Source of the DNA: Aphidius gifuensis
Taxonomy: Eukaryota; Arthropoda; Insecta; Hymenoptera; Braconidae
DNA: 64,000 nt
NCBI RefSeq assembly: GCF_014905175.1
Contig: NC_057788.1
Span: 12,701,404-12,765,403, forward strand
Direction of reading: 5' to 3'
Position 1 is the stretch's first letter, and every line of letters begins with the position of its first letter. Shown here in pieces: positions 23,058 through 34,540 of this stretch. A model generated the notes under the pieces. The model made no database searches. It had not been told where the DNA came from and worked only from the letters and a program-made list of their open reading frames with translations. Position numbers and translations under genes: made by a program.

Positions 23058-23333
23058 ATTCAATACAGTGATACAATTTGGGCACGGATTATAAATAAAA
23101 GTGAAATAAAGGAATGGAAAAACGAACGAGAAACTGGTAAAAAATTTACGATGGTTATATGTGATGAAAGTGACAAAATAAGATGTATTTTTTTTTTTGG
23201 AGAAGCTGCAAATAAATATCATGGATTTATTGAGGTACCGTTATCAATAAAATGTATAAAACAAAAAGGAAAATTATTGACGTATGATAAATTATTAAAC
23301 ATTCATGTTGAAAAAAATATATATGATCACTGA
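23058..23333 (+). pseudogene. RPA70-like single-strand-DNA-binding OB-fold fragment
   Basis: The open frame from about 23058 to 23333 reads SDTIWARIINKSEIKEWKN, GKKFTMVICDESDKIRC, then EAANKYHGFIEV and KQKGKLL. This follows the first DNA-binding OB fold of the large subunit of replication protein A (W-x-I/A-R-V-x-x-K-S, K-x-F-S/T-M, D-E-S-x-x-I-R, then A-x-x-x-F/Y-x-x-I-E-V). Only one domain remains and there is no start or full-length context. It may be a processed fragment of the host gene or an RPA-like gene carried by a transposon such as a Helitron. It lies just before the Tigger left end. Confidence 0.6.
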
Positions 23334-23338
23334 AGGAT

Positions 23339-25362
23339 TACAGTAGAACCTCTCTATATCGTAATATTCAATAGGAAAAGGGGAAACCGTTCCCCCACCA
23401 ACTCAGTTTTATGAATGTGTTAGTGTATATCGGTGTCTCGAATGCGCAGATCTATGCGCACGAGATAATCTCACCGATATGTACACACACAAATACCGTT
23501 CCTTCACGTGGTGTTTATTTACTTATGCAAATTATTTCATTTTGCTAATAAATTGTTTGTTTTCGTATTATTAATAACTAAAAAGTGAAGTGTCTAATTA
23601 ATTATATTTGAATTGTTAATTGTCTTGTGAATTATCTTGTGATTGAACTCAAAAATATGACAATATGTCATCAAAAAAAAAAAAAAAGAAAAAATTTTAG
23701 TATTTAAGACAAGCTTGATGAATTGGATCGAATGACAAGCAAAAATATTTCACCAAAAAATGTTGCCAAATCACTTGGCATTTCTGTTTCAACCTTTTCT
23801 GGGTGGAAAAATGATAAAAAGTTGTTAAGTTTGCAAAGAGACCAAATTCATGCTATTCGAGCCAACAAGGTAAAACGTCTACGTCAACTTGACAATTAAC
23901 TTGTTGATGAAGCAACATGGATGTGGTTTAAAGATCAGAGAAAGTCAGGTTCACCTATAACTGGTCCCATTATCCAAGCTCAAGCAATTTTTTTTTTTTT
24001 TGGCAACATCTGGAAACGTCTAAAAAATTTGAAGCAAGTACTGGTTGGTTAGACAAATGGAAAAAGCGTCATCAAATAAGAAACGTCACTTTGTGTGGTG
24101 AAAAAAAATCTGCTGATTATGATGCTGCCACTGAGTATCGTGACAAATTCAAGCAGATTATTCAGGCTCGTGGTCTCACAGCTGATCAGGTTTTTAATGC
24201 TGATGAGACTGGTGTCAACTATCGTCGAATGCCAAAAAAAAAATCCCGGCAGCTAAAGAAGAAGTTGATACATCTACTTTTAAAGTACAAAAAGAGCGTA
24301 TCACAGCTATGGCATGTAGCAATGCTTGTGGAATAATAAAACTACCACTCGTTGTAATTGGAAAATTCGCTAAGCCACGAGCAATAAAAAATTTACAATA
24401 TCTTCCCCTCAGCTACAAAAGCCAGAAAAGTGCCTGGATGTCTCGTGATATATTTTCAAGTTGGTTTTTTGATGATCTCGTGCCATTTGTAGCCAAGGAA
24501 CTTGAAGAAAAAAATTTACCAGCTAAAGCTATCTTGTTTGCTGATAATTGCAGTGCACATGGTGATAGTCTAAAAAGTGGTGATATTGAGGTAGTTTTTT
24601 TGCCACCAAACACTACGTCTATTTTACAACCAAAGGTTGCTTGCAAAATTTAAAAACAAATTATCGCAAAAGATTAATAGCTTTTGTTGTCAAAGAATTA
24701 GCAATGCAAAAAAAAATTCCAGAGGTCTTGAGAAACGTATCAATGCCATATGTAATTTTTTGGCTGGCCGAATCATGGGACATGGTCACAAGATCAACAA
24801 TAACAAAATCATGGGAGTCGGTAAATATAAAATTTTATTACATTATTTTATATTTTTACTTCTGAATAGATTTTATTATATTTTAATTTTGAAAATAATG
24901 AAGAAATTATCAATTATTAACTAAATTAATTTTCAGTTTTGGCCAGATATTCAAACATCAGAAAATTTATCAACAGATAACCTGATTGAACAAACTTTGA
25001 CCAGTAATCAAGATATTGTTGACGAATTTCAACGCGCTTTGAATAACGAAGACAGTGGAAACCCTGTTGATGACATTTCTATTAATACATGGTTAAACTG
25101 TCTAACAGTTCAACACCAAGATGAGTGTTTGACTGCACAAGTCATTGTTGATTCTTTAAAACCAAAAGAAAATTCTCACATTGAACGTAATAAAGCTGAC
25201 CAGGAAATATCTTTGAAAGAGGCTCAATCGAGTGTTGAAACATTAATTAACTTTTGTAAAAAAAGAAATATTTTTGCCTACATGATGATCTTTAAATATC
25301 GATTGTTGTATTTAATAATTATATTATACGGTTATGTATCATCTCCAGAGTGGAATAATTAA
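23339..25362 (+). mobile_element. Pogo/Tigger-type element, right end not found
   Basis: A TA dinucleotide at 23339-23340 is followed by CAGTAGAACCTCTCTATATC, typical of a Tigger-like terminal repeat. A decayed transposase follows. No matching inverted copy is seen after 25362, so the 3' terminus is lost or too diverged. The neighbouring block at 25.78 kb belongs to another repeat. Confidence 0.65.
23665..25362 (+). pseudogene. Tigger/Jerky-like DDE transposase pseudogene
   Basis: From an ATG at 23665, an A-run and a TAG break the start, after which DELDRMTSKNISPKNVAKSL and ISVSTFSGWKNDKKLLSL give a CENP-B/pogo-type helix-turn-helix. After more breaks the DDE core appears: VFNADETGVNYRRMPKK (first Asp), MACSNACGIIKLPLVVIGK, ILFADNCSAHGD (second Asp) and FLPPNTTSILQP. 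The MDQG segment carrying the third Asp in this family is missing; a small deletion and frame change occur there (about 24630). Beyond it KTNYRKRLIAF continues. A 116-bp GT-AG intron (24821-24936) joins SWES to a C-terminal acidic segment starting FWPDIQTSENLST. The many lesions make it non-functional. Confidence 0.75.
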
Positions 25363-25779
25363 TTATCTCTTCAAATTTTAGTTTATTCATTTTTTTTTTT
25401 TTTTCAAATATTATTTTTATTTGAAAGCAAATGTGAATGAATGACATTTAGTGCTATTTCAGTGCGTCTTCTTTTTTTCAATTAATTTCTTTACATTGCC
25501 CTGCTTCGAATTTTCGTAAAAAAAGTTGATATTTGTTCAAAAAATATATTGATCGAGTTAATAATCACTATTATTGTATTACTCGTTACAATTATCGTGA
25601 GACTCAAAATACCATTTCTCACATTTGCATAAATGAAGATCCAACTGCCGAAAGTACGAAAGCTCTTTTCTTACAATTCCACTTCGCAGAGGCCTAGCAC
25701 TACATGTATTTTTTTCTCGGCTTATATTTTTTGACTAGCGGCTAAGTGGAAACATGCGGAAAAAACGAATTCCGCGAAT
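25363..25779. other. No gene seen
   Basis: AT-rich spacer between the Tigger remnant and the dispersed repeat at 25.78 kb. Confidence 0.4.
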
Positions 25780-26390
25780 TTTGACTGGGGGTAATATTTT
25801 TCAAGAATATATCTACGATGCCGACTCTAAACCTACGCGACCGATAGCTGCAGACGAGTTAGTATTATCGTCGTTGCTTAAAGCGCCATTATTTTACTCT
25901 GAAACGTGTGGAATGAACAAAACAGCAAAACAGAATAAAATAAATATAAAATTCAACTTAGACATTTCATTTTTTTTTTTTTAATTGATATGAATTGATA
26001 TATTATGTTGTTTTCCATATAATAATATCGATTGAAGATTTGAATATTTGTTGTTAAGTTTTATTAATCCTTATCATTGTGATAAAGTGTCGAGACAATA
26101 GAATAGTGACCAAATCTCGATAACCTAAAATTTTTATGTTTAAAATTAAAAATACAGATCTTTAATTTATTTTTGAATAGTTTATATACTTGAAGTTAAC
26201 ATTTAATATTTCAGATCATTAAAAAGACACTCTTTAGACTTTTTTTTTATTGTGGCAAAACATATATAGAAGAGTTCAACAATGACTCGATCATGTGCCG
26301 TGAAACAATGTGATTGCAAAAGGTCTTGTCTTCTTTTCTATGCTTTTCCAGTTGGTGATGAAATTCAGTGAGTAGATAGTAATTTATGAA
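25780..26390 (+). repeat. Dispersed repeat copy 1 ending in a THAP-like first exon
   Basis: This block is duplicated at 42.53-43.12 kb: both contain AATATATCTACGATGCCGAC, TTAAAGCGCCATTATTTTAC, an A/T region and a terminal coding-like segment. Here the segment starts with ATG at 26282 and reads MTRSCAVKQCDCKR then LLFYAFPVGDEIQ, followed by GTGAGT. A start with C-x4-C, then F-x-FP, then a splice donor is the pattern of a THAP zinc-finger first exon, as in P-element-like transposases (inference). No downstream THAP exon was found in the next few hundred bases. Confidence 0.6.
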
Positions 26391-27042
26391 AATCAATTAA
26401 GATATTGTCACTGGTTTTTAACGCTCGTGATTGAAGTCCCCAACTTTTTTGTTGCAAAGAAAATAAATTACAAACCTAAAATTCCCCAAGATGGAATTGA
26501 GCCAATCCTTGAAATGGGAAAACTGTTCATTTTACAAAACGCAAATTAAGAGAATACAGATAAAAACAGATAAATACCGATACCGACAAGAAATTAAATA
26601 GAGAGTCGAACTCAGATGCATCTTTGAGTGTATAGTAAGAAAATCACTGTTCTTAACACTGCAAATACATTGATTTGACGATTGATGATCGATTTTTTAC
26701 ACACTTTTTTTGTAATAATTGTCATTTATGCTCAAAATCAACATTAGTAAACACTTAGTATATACGAATTTTTTTTTGAGTGACACTTCTTTACCGAGAG
26801 TAGCAACAAAATTTGAGGCCCCACTAGCGTTACGCTAAACATCACACACTCCATCACACGCTCGGTCACAAACGGATAAAGAAGGGAGAATTACATAGAA
26901 AGAGTAGGGAAGCTGGCAACCATACAACTATGGCGTATGACAGCGTACAAACTCGGAGCGTCAGCTGGTTTGTGTGTATGCGTGTGCGATTTGAATCTTT
27001 TTTTTCTTATTAAAATATTATTGAACAGTATACCTAACTGAG
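26391..27042. other. No gene seen
   Basis: AT-rich, moderate complexity; no supported coding sequence. Confidence 0.4.
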
Positions 27043-27199
27043 TACCCGTGTAGGAATCGCCAAGCATGGAAACATGGCCATACACTGGCCGATAAACGGC
27101 AGCCCATGATTGGTAGCCAAGCAAGGGCCATTAATGGGATATACTTGGCAAACGATCGGTCCATTATTGTGTTGCCAAGATTGGCAGTCTTGTCTTGGC

Positions 27200-28386
27200 C
27201 AACGTCTGGCCATTAATTGGCTGGCCATTTAATGGTTACCATTCATCGGCCGATCCTTGGCAAATTAATGGCTGGCCATTTAATGGGTACCATTCATCGG
27301 CCAATTCATGGCAAATTCATGGCTGGCCATTTAATGGCTACCATTCATCGGCCAATTCATGGCAAATTCATGGCTGGCCATTTAATGGCTACCGTTCATC
27401 GGCCAATTCATGGCAAATTCATGGCTGGCCATTTAATGGCTACCGTTCATCGGCCAATTCATGGCAAATTCATGGCTGGCCATTTAATGGCTACCGTTCA
27501 TCGGCAAATTCATGGCTGGCCATTTAATGGCTGCCGTTCATCGGCCAATTCATGGCAAATTCATGACTGGCCATTAATGGCTGCCGTTCATCGGCCAATT
27601 CATGGCCAATTCATGGCTGGCCATTTAATGGCTACTGTTCATCGGCCAATTCATGGCAAATTCATGGCTGGCCATTTAATGGCTGCCGTTCATCGGCCAA
27701 TTCATGGCCAATTCATGGCTGGCCATTAATGGCTGCCGTTCATCGGCCAATTCATGGCCAATTCATGGCTGGCCATTTAATGGCTACTGTTCATCGGCCA
27801 ATTCATGGCAAATTCATGGCTGGCCATTTAATGGCTGCCGTTCATCGGCCAATTCATGGCCAATTCATGGCTGGCCATTTAATGGCTACTGTTCATCGGC
27901 CAATTCATGGCAAATTCATGGCTGGCCATTTAATGGCTGTCGTTCATCGGCCAATTCATGGCAAAATCATGGCTGGCTATTAATGGCTACCGTTCATCGG
28001 CCAATTAATGGCAAATTCATGGCTGGCCATTTAATGGCTGCCGTTCATCGGCCAATTCATGGCCAATTCATGGCTGGCCATTTAATGGCTACTGTTCATC
28101 GGCCAATTCATGGCAAATTCATGGCTGGCCATTTAATGGCTGCCGTTCATCGGCCAATTCATGGCCAATTCATGGCTGGCCATTTAATGGCTACTGTTCA
28201 TCGGCCAATTCATGGCTGGCCATTTAATGGCTGTCGTTCATCGGCCAATTCATGGCAAAATCATGGCTGGCCATTAATGGCTACCGTTCATCGGCCAATT
28301 AATGGCAAATTCATGGCTGGCCATTTAATGGCTGCCGTTCATCGGCCAATTCATGGCAAATTCATGGCTGGCCATTAATGGCTACC
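27200..28386. repeat. 51-bp GGCCATTTAATGGC minisatellite, about two dozen copies
   Basis: The unit is roughly GGCTGGCCATTTAATGGCTA, then CCGTTCATCGGCCAATTCAT, then GGCAAATTCAT. Variants swap CAAATT for CCAATT and some units lack one T (CCATTAATGG). Because 51 is a multiple of three and units lack stops, stop-free frames of 170 and 224 codons arise in different frames; I read these as by-products, not proteins. The unit is rich in short palindromes (TGGCCA, ATGGCCAT, CCATTAATGG). Confidence 0.92.
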
Positions 28387-28576
28387 AACCATCAGCTAAT
28401 TTTTGACAAAAAAAAAAAGAAGACAATAGAAAAAAAAAATTCAACAATGGAGCATTAAAATTAAATGAATAAATAAATATATTTGTATTTAAATAATCAT
28501 CTTCAAAAAAGTCTACCAAGTCTACGAGTGAACTTAATTACTACAAGAGAACAAAAAACTTTCGAAATATATATAT

Positions 28577-28672
28577 CGCGCTCGTGGCTCAGTTAGTTAA
28601 AGCATAGGTTTAGTGTAGGTTTAGGTTTTCGGTCGAGAGTTCGCGCCCGGCGAGAGGCAGAAAAAAAAAACA
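28577..28672 (+). mobile_element. tRNA-derived SINE-like insertion
   Basis: CTCGTGGCTCAGTTAGTTAA (A-box-like) is followed about 35 bp later by GTCGAGAGTTCGCGCCC (B-box-like) and an A-rich tail. This is the layout of a tRNA-derived SINE head or a degenerate tRNA. A full cloverleaf is not convincing because the middle is a TAGGTTTAG repeat. It lies inside the 27.0-29.0 kb element. Confidence 0.5.
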
Positions 28673-28972
28673 TTTATTTATAAAAAAAACAGAGTTGGAC
28701 TCGATAATCTATATATGCAATTGAAAAAAAAAATATTTTTTTTATTTTTATTTATAAAAATAATTGATTTCGCAAGTAATGGGCCAATCTTGGCAAATGT
28801 TAATGGGCCAATCTTGGCAAATGTTAATGGGCCAATAATGGCAGCCAATATTAGAATGGTGTAACGCGCCAGGCCCGGCGTATGAGTGGCCCATTAATGG
28901 CAGCCCATTAATGGCAAAATTTCGCCATGCATCGGCCGTTGCATGGCCGTGTTGTAGTCTCCTACACGGGTA

Positions 28973-29649
28973 TACATCATATTCAAAATATTAATATTGA
29001 TAATATTATTAATATTATATCGTAATTAACATTATTATTATTATTATAAATATTATTATTCATAAAATTATTGTTATTATTTTTATTTATACTATAAATA
29101 TATATGAATCTATATATATATATATAATATTTATATTTTATTTTTTTTCTTTCATTCAAAATGAAATTGTGAGAATCATATGAATTTATTCACTTTTTTT
29201 TTTTTTTTTTTGAATTTCTCTAAAGCAATTTAAGAAGGAAGATTATATTGTTTTTATGTTGTTCACGTTTGTTATTATGTAACTAATAAATAGAAATTGT
29301 GATAATCGTATAAAGAATGTTTTTTAGTGCTTAAAACCAAAGATCCATAATAATATTCAACTTTACTATGTTTAAATGTTTCATTGTAAAAAGAATTTAT
29401 ATTTTTTCTATAAGCGAGAAATTGACTTTACTTTAAAACATAATCTTTAATTCCTTCATAAATTTTTTTTTTTTTTTGTAAATGTGAATGAGTGAAAAAA
29501 AAAAAAATTTTTTTCGAAAAACGTCAGTCACGACCACGAAAATCATTTTAAAATTTTGAAAAAATTTACAGAATTACATCTTTTCCTAGCAAACATGAAT
29601 TTTAGTATAAAAACGCAAAAAAAAAAAATTTTGTTTTTTTTGAACCACT
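28973..29649. other. No gene; AT-rich simple sequence
   Basis: Contains ATT/TTA microsatellite-like stretches (29000-29130) and poly-T/poly-A runs. No coding sequence is supported. Confidence 0.5.
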
Positions 29650-30420
29650 CTAGTGTACAGTGTATAAAAATTCCATGGGCTTGGCAAAAATTTGTAAATG
29701 AGACCGTATGCAGTTTATTATCAAACTTTGAAAATTCGATATTGGGAATGTTAGTAGACCGCGCACGGTATAATTGAACACATTCTTACCAAAATTGTCT
29801 ATCTCGAATGTGGTCCACTCAATTTGATACACAACGACATCATCCATATTGAAAAAATAAACAAATGATGTTGTTGTTGTTCCTACCAGAGAATTTGAGC
29901 ATTTCTTGGTAACTACTTTCCAAATAACTATCCAACTCTTTGATACTTTCGACCTATATAGGATGTATAGCCGCTCTGATTCACTGTGCCTTTTTCCAAG
30001 CTTGCTGGACGTCATATGTCCAATATTATCTGAGCTAAAAAAACATTGATATAAGCGTGATTTTAGTCACTATGTTGATTTTTAAAAATGACAATTGAAA
30101 TGATAATATTTACCCGTATTTTTTAGACAATTCTGAAAAAAATTGGTGTGATAAACAGACTGATTTTTGGCTTGCAACTGATTCAGCAAATCAAACTCTA
30201 AGGTTACTTCGTTTCTAGTACTCGATCTGGGAAACATATAGTGACATTGTGTGGTGTCAAGCTGTTTTCTTTTACATCAACTCGAGTTTTCAAACATACG
30301 TGTTGCCCACAATATTTTCCGGTAGTTCAATTGTCAGTTTATCATCACATTTTGATTTGGAGCACATAAAACGACTACAGAATCATAATAACTAAAAAAA
30401 TTTGTTCAAGTGAAGGCCTC
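29650..30420 (-). pseudogene. Decayed coding fragment of unknown family
   Basis: The minus strand holds a 121-codon open frame (30015-29650) with SERLYILYRSKVSKSWIVIW and MDDVVVYQIEWTTFEID. Upstream, across frame changes, it holds MCSKSKCDDKLTIELP (about 30365-30315) and GKYCGQHVCLKTRVDVKENS (about 30320-30260), continuing SLTPHNVTICFPD. These cysteine-containing, compositionally normal stretches look like former coding sequence rather than random AT-rich frames. I do not recognise the family and cannot tell whether they belong to one gene. Confidence 0.3.
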
Positions 30421-30759
30421 TCTATTTGAATAGTTATCATGCTATGCATAATAATAATTATTATTATCATTCAAGTTCTATTGAATTATCGTCAATTGGT
30501 CTTGTTGATGAAAAATAATAACTGCAATTTATAACTGTCATGAAACCAGATGCTGCTGATATAAATACAATGATACCCTGGCAATTAAACAAAAATTTAT
30601 ATTATCACTAATTATTGTAAATCAATAACGACAAACGAAAAATAAATCACAAAACGATTGTCTTGTAACATTTTTTGTTTGTATGGTTTTTTATTTTATC
30701 ATTGTCACTACCCTCTTTATCATCATTTTTATCATGTTTCCTTTTACCATGAGATTTAA

Positions 30760-30960
30760 TTGAAACAGTTTCCGGTAATTTCAATTATTTCTTTTTTGAG
30801 ACGATGATGGTAGCATACAGTCTGGATTACTAAGTACAAATTGAATATAACTTGAAAAATCAGGCTTAGTATCATTAACATGTTTTTCAATAGCACAAAG
30901 ACGACGACCGGCAAAGCGTGAGAGCAATCTCTAACTATTGGAAATGTCATCAAGTATGCT
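30760..30960 (-). pseudogene. Decayed coding fragment of unknown family
   Basis: On the minus strand one frame reads RFAGRRLCAIEKHVNDTK then PDFSSYIQFVLSNPDCMLP, about 45 codons of normal composition bounded by stops, followed in another frame by a Lys/Asp-rich stretch (SHGKRKHDKNDDKEGSDNDK). It may be an exon remnant of a host gene. No family assignment. Confidence 0.25.
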
Positions 30961-32490
30961 TAGATAATTAATGTGTTAATAATGACACCTCAACAACATT
31001 ATCAATACCTATAATAGATAGATCAAAAGTGAAATTGTTGTTATAGTTATAAATAAATTTCCGGATAAGTGAAAATATATATTGTGTGGTAAACGATTTG
31101 AATAATATATTTGTTAACGTAAATATGCCTGTACAAAATAATCTATTCAGTTAACAATATTTGCAAATAATTCAACAATTCAGACAAAAAACTAAAAGGT
31201 GACTACAGGTCTTAATTTTTATTATTCGATGAACAATTACAGTTTTTATTTAATTTTTGATTGATTTAGATTTGAGACTCGACAAATAATTTTTATTAAT
31301 TAACGGCTCGTAATCATGTAAGTAGTTTTCTACTATCGGGCAATATTAATGAAGTACTATGACTGAAAAACATATACATATGCATTCTTTTTACGTACCA
31401 AGTTGATTATTTTAATTTAAACTATGAAATAACAAAAAGAAAGAAAGAATCTTTAAATTAAATTTTATGAATAAATAATCTCAGAATAATATAAATTAAT
31501 CAACTCGATATTCAACATATTTTCATGAAAATCCTCTTATTTTGTTATTCCCTACAGGGTAACAGGTTAGAAGAGAATGTGTATAATAGTAGATAAACCT
31601 TGATGTAAGAATATCCCTAAACCAATGTTGCTGTAGAGCGTATCAATCTGGATAGTCGCCTGGTGGGTGATAATCGCTAAAAAATATCCAATCGGTTGAA
31701 ACTCGTATCACAGAAAAACAACACCCCGGAGAAATTTCACAGTCAATTATTTTTATAGGATTAGGAAGGTTAAAATAATAAAGGAAATATTAATTCATCT
31801 CCAGGACTGATTTATATTGAAATTTTACTGATATGAATTTTTTTTTATTTATTCTTAAAATGTTAAATTGATTTAATTTATTTCTATTTAATTAATATTT
31901 GATTTGTTTAAAAAATGATTTTACTTAATTTATGATATGAATAGAACAAAAGTTGTCGCAAGAGTGAAGTTCCTTAAAAATTAAAATTATAATTCCCATG
32001 AAATCAAATATCAAAAGAAGGGATGATCTAAAAAGGGAACATCTCTTTACCAATAATAGATACTGTTTCCCATGATAGTCAGCGTTTATGATTTTTGCTT
32101 AGAAACTAGTGGTAATAATTGTTAAATTCAACGGACGTATAATATCGAGTGGCTGAGGTAAAAATGCAACTACGGCTTGGGGAAAAATAAAAAATCAAAG
32201 TTAAAATGCAAAATCAATATGAAAAAGTAAAAATGTTGATAAAAAAAATATCAATGATGCTAAAAGTAAAAAATAATTATTCAAAATTGAAGGAAAAAAT
32301 TTATGTGCTACTCGATATTATAATACGACCCTTGAGTTTAACAAACATTATTTATTTATTAATTTATTCAAATATTAAAATATCAATACGTCACATTCAT
32401 TCATTTTATTATACTTCAACTTGGACTTGAGACTTGATAAGAAATTTGAAGTATGATTATCATTACTTTCATTGATTCTTGTTATGTTCA
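30961..32490. other. No gene seen
   Basis: AT-rich. A 74-codon plus-strand frame at 32206-32430 is Lys/Ile-rich and not convincing. No repeats of note. Confidence 0.4.
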
Positions 32491-32494
32491 ATTT

Positions 32495-32870
32495 TTTTGA
32501 TGGTGGGGGATTTGTAAAATATTGTTGTCAGAACCTTTTATTCTTGGAGTACGTGTGTTTGTCGAATGAGACACTACCCTTGCAATATTTGCTCGTGGAT
32601 AAATCTGGATTTTTGTAAATATTGTACGAGAACCCATTGCTATAATATATCCTCAAGTTGAGACATTTGCACCACAGTTATTCGGCTCAGCACACTGGTG
32701 AAAGATGTCTTGACACTCGAAAATATCTCGTTCATTTTAATTTATTCGCTTTTGATAGCTGTAAAGAGAATATTGATCGACGAATTCCATCATCCCTTCT
32801 ATTAGACGTCGAGGTACATCTCCATGCATGAAATCTAAGTAGGGAATTGCAATGTTGTATCTTTCAAAAT
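32495..32870 (-). pseudogene. Unidentified pseudogene, one frame with two stops
   Basis: A single minus-strand frame spans about 125 codons with only two internal stops. It reads RYNIAIPYLDFMHGDVPRRL and IEGMMEFVDQYSLYSYQKR, a stop, then RDIFECQDIFHQCAEPNNCG, a stop, then IIAMGSRTIFTKIQIYPRA and SHSTNTRTPRIKGSDNN. Composition and continuity favour an old coding region disabled by point changes. I do not recognise the family. Confidence 0.38.
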
Positions 32871-33266
32871 AAATTATTATCAGATAATATTTAAAAGTCA
32901 ATTTGTGTGTCAATGTTGAAAAATAATAAGTAAAAGACTAATTTATTCAATATTAATAAAAAGATAAATTTAGTCTATCTACAACTGGCTCCCGACTAGA
33001 GGCTTGACCACGAAAAGAGATGAATGTATAAATACATTAACAAAAGAAAAAATAAAATTGTTGAAAAAGGAATCATATAAATTAAAAGAAAATCAAAAAT
33101 AAATTATGTTAGTAAATATATTAAACTAAAATAATAATAAAGTTGGATACACGTGGCAACCAAGTGTTGAACATGCCATATTTATTTCGTCAGAAATAAT
33201 CAAAATAATAATAAAATCTTGCACATGAGTCAAAAATAAAATAAAATAAAAATAATAATAGCAGGG

Positions 33267-34344
33267 TTGGTGATAACGTGGTTAGCATATGGGCCAACAA
33301 TGATTGAAAAGGCTGAGGTTCATGATCAGAGTACAATAAATCAAAAAAGAGATATTATTGAAGAATCAAGACTGATAATAATTGAAACAATGAACATAGA
33401 AATATTTATGAAAGCAACAATCGAATTCGTAGCAAGAGTTAAATTTATTTCGGCTACTGCAGAAGGACTGGAGGTGATTCAGAAAATATTTTAATATGCC
33501 AGTGTGTGGTTGTGTGAATCAAATTTCGATATATTGAAATTCATGCTATGCAATATGAATTGCAATTCATACGATGGAGAATATCATGTAATGCATTGTC
33601 ATCAGGCGGTTAATGAGCTGATAAAAAATATACAAGATTATGAAGAAAAAGAAAAAATTGTAAATAAGATAAATAAGCAGAAGAGGTAATACCTCAAAAG
33701 ATGCTGATTATATTGGAAAAATAATTTGTGATCAACAAAATAGAGCCGTTGATAAAAAAAATAAAAATGAATTGAATGTTGTGAGTATTATTTGCAACAA
33801 TCATGTTGAAGAAATAAATAATTATCATCGGAATAAATTTAATATGAGTAATAATATTTGTGAAAATAAAAATCAATTTAATGTTGATGATAATATGTGT
33901 GAGAATGAAAATAGATCAAATGTTGTGAATAATCGAATTGCAAATATAAATTGTGATCAACAAAATAAATTAAATATTGTTGATAATGATCATCAGCAAA
34001 ACAAAATGGATGTTGTTGATGGTGAACGTAAAAATCAAAATATATTATTGTATGAGATGGCGGATAAAGAGGCGGAATTATTAAAATCAAAATGTGGAAT
34101 AGAGGAGTCAAAACAAGCACGAGCACAGCTTCAGAAAAAAATCAAATATATGAAAGAAATGAATAATTGTCACCAAAATAAATTACATAATGATAGTAAT
34201 ATATGCGAAAATGATAATGAATCAAACGTTGTATATATCTATAGTGAAAAAATGAATTATCGAAATAAATTAAGTGATGATAATAATAATTATTATTTAA
34301 ATGTCGCTACCATACATGTAAAAATCAAAATAAATTCAAGGTGA
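33267..34344 (+). pseudogene. Asn-rich repetitive open frames, doubtful gene
   Basis: Three consecutive plus-strand frames (33267-33494, 33504-33689, 33772-34344) have somewhat gene-like starts. The last has repeated blocks such as NNICENKNQFNVDDN, NMCENENRSNVVNN and NICENDNESNVV, so a roughly 60-90-bp repeat underlies it. A short Lys/Glu coiled-coil segment (EESKQARAQLQKKIKYMKEM) lies in the middle. It could be a low-complexity protein gene with introns or simply repetitive AT-rich DNA. Confidence 0.25.
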
Positions 34345-34540
34345 ATAATAATCACAACAAGCATTTTGAAGGAATGAATGATTCTCCTCGAATAAGTACT
34401 GTCGATAATAAATATAAAAAGAAAATAAAATTCATGGTTGTGAATAATAATCATGACAATGATATCAAAAGATAAAATCCTGAACAACAATATAGAATAA
34501 ATTTTGCCGAAAATAAACATGAAAAGAAAATTTAATTGAA

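Larger units (their letters stand above)
27043..28972. mobile_element. Terminal-inverted-repeat element packed with GGCCAT minisatellite
   Basis: The left end TACCCGTGTAGGA (27043-27055) is matched by its exact reverse complement at 28960-28972. If the outer TA is a duplicated target, the element is of TA-inserting type; this is not proven. Inside the ends are GGCCGATAAACGGC- and GGCCGTTGCATGGCC-like self-complementary segments, then the minisatellite, a SINE-like insertion, and a right part with ATGGGCCAATCTTGGCAAAT repeats (28780-28860). No transposase is encoded. Confidence 0.72.

Noticed and set aside
27195..28378. Long overlapping open frames (110, 170 and 224 codons) in the GGCCAT minisatellite
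   Set aside because: They arise because the unit is 51 bp and lacks stops in several frames; no start context, splice sites or normal composition.
28577..28660. A functional tRNA gene
   Set aside because: A- and B-box-like segments exist, but the middle is a TAGGTTTAG repeat and no stable cloverleaf or anticodon arm is evident.
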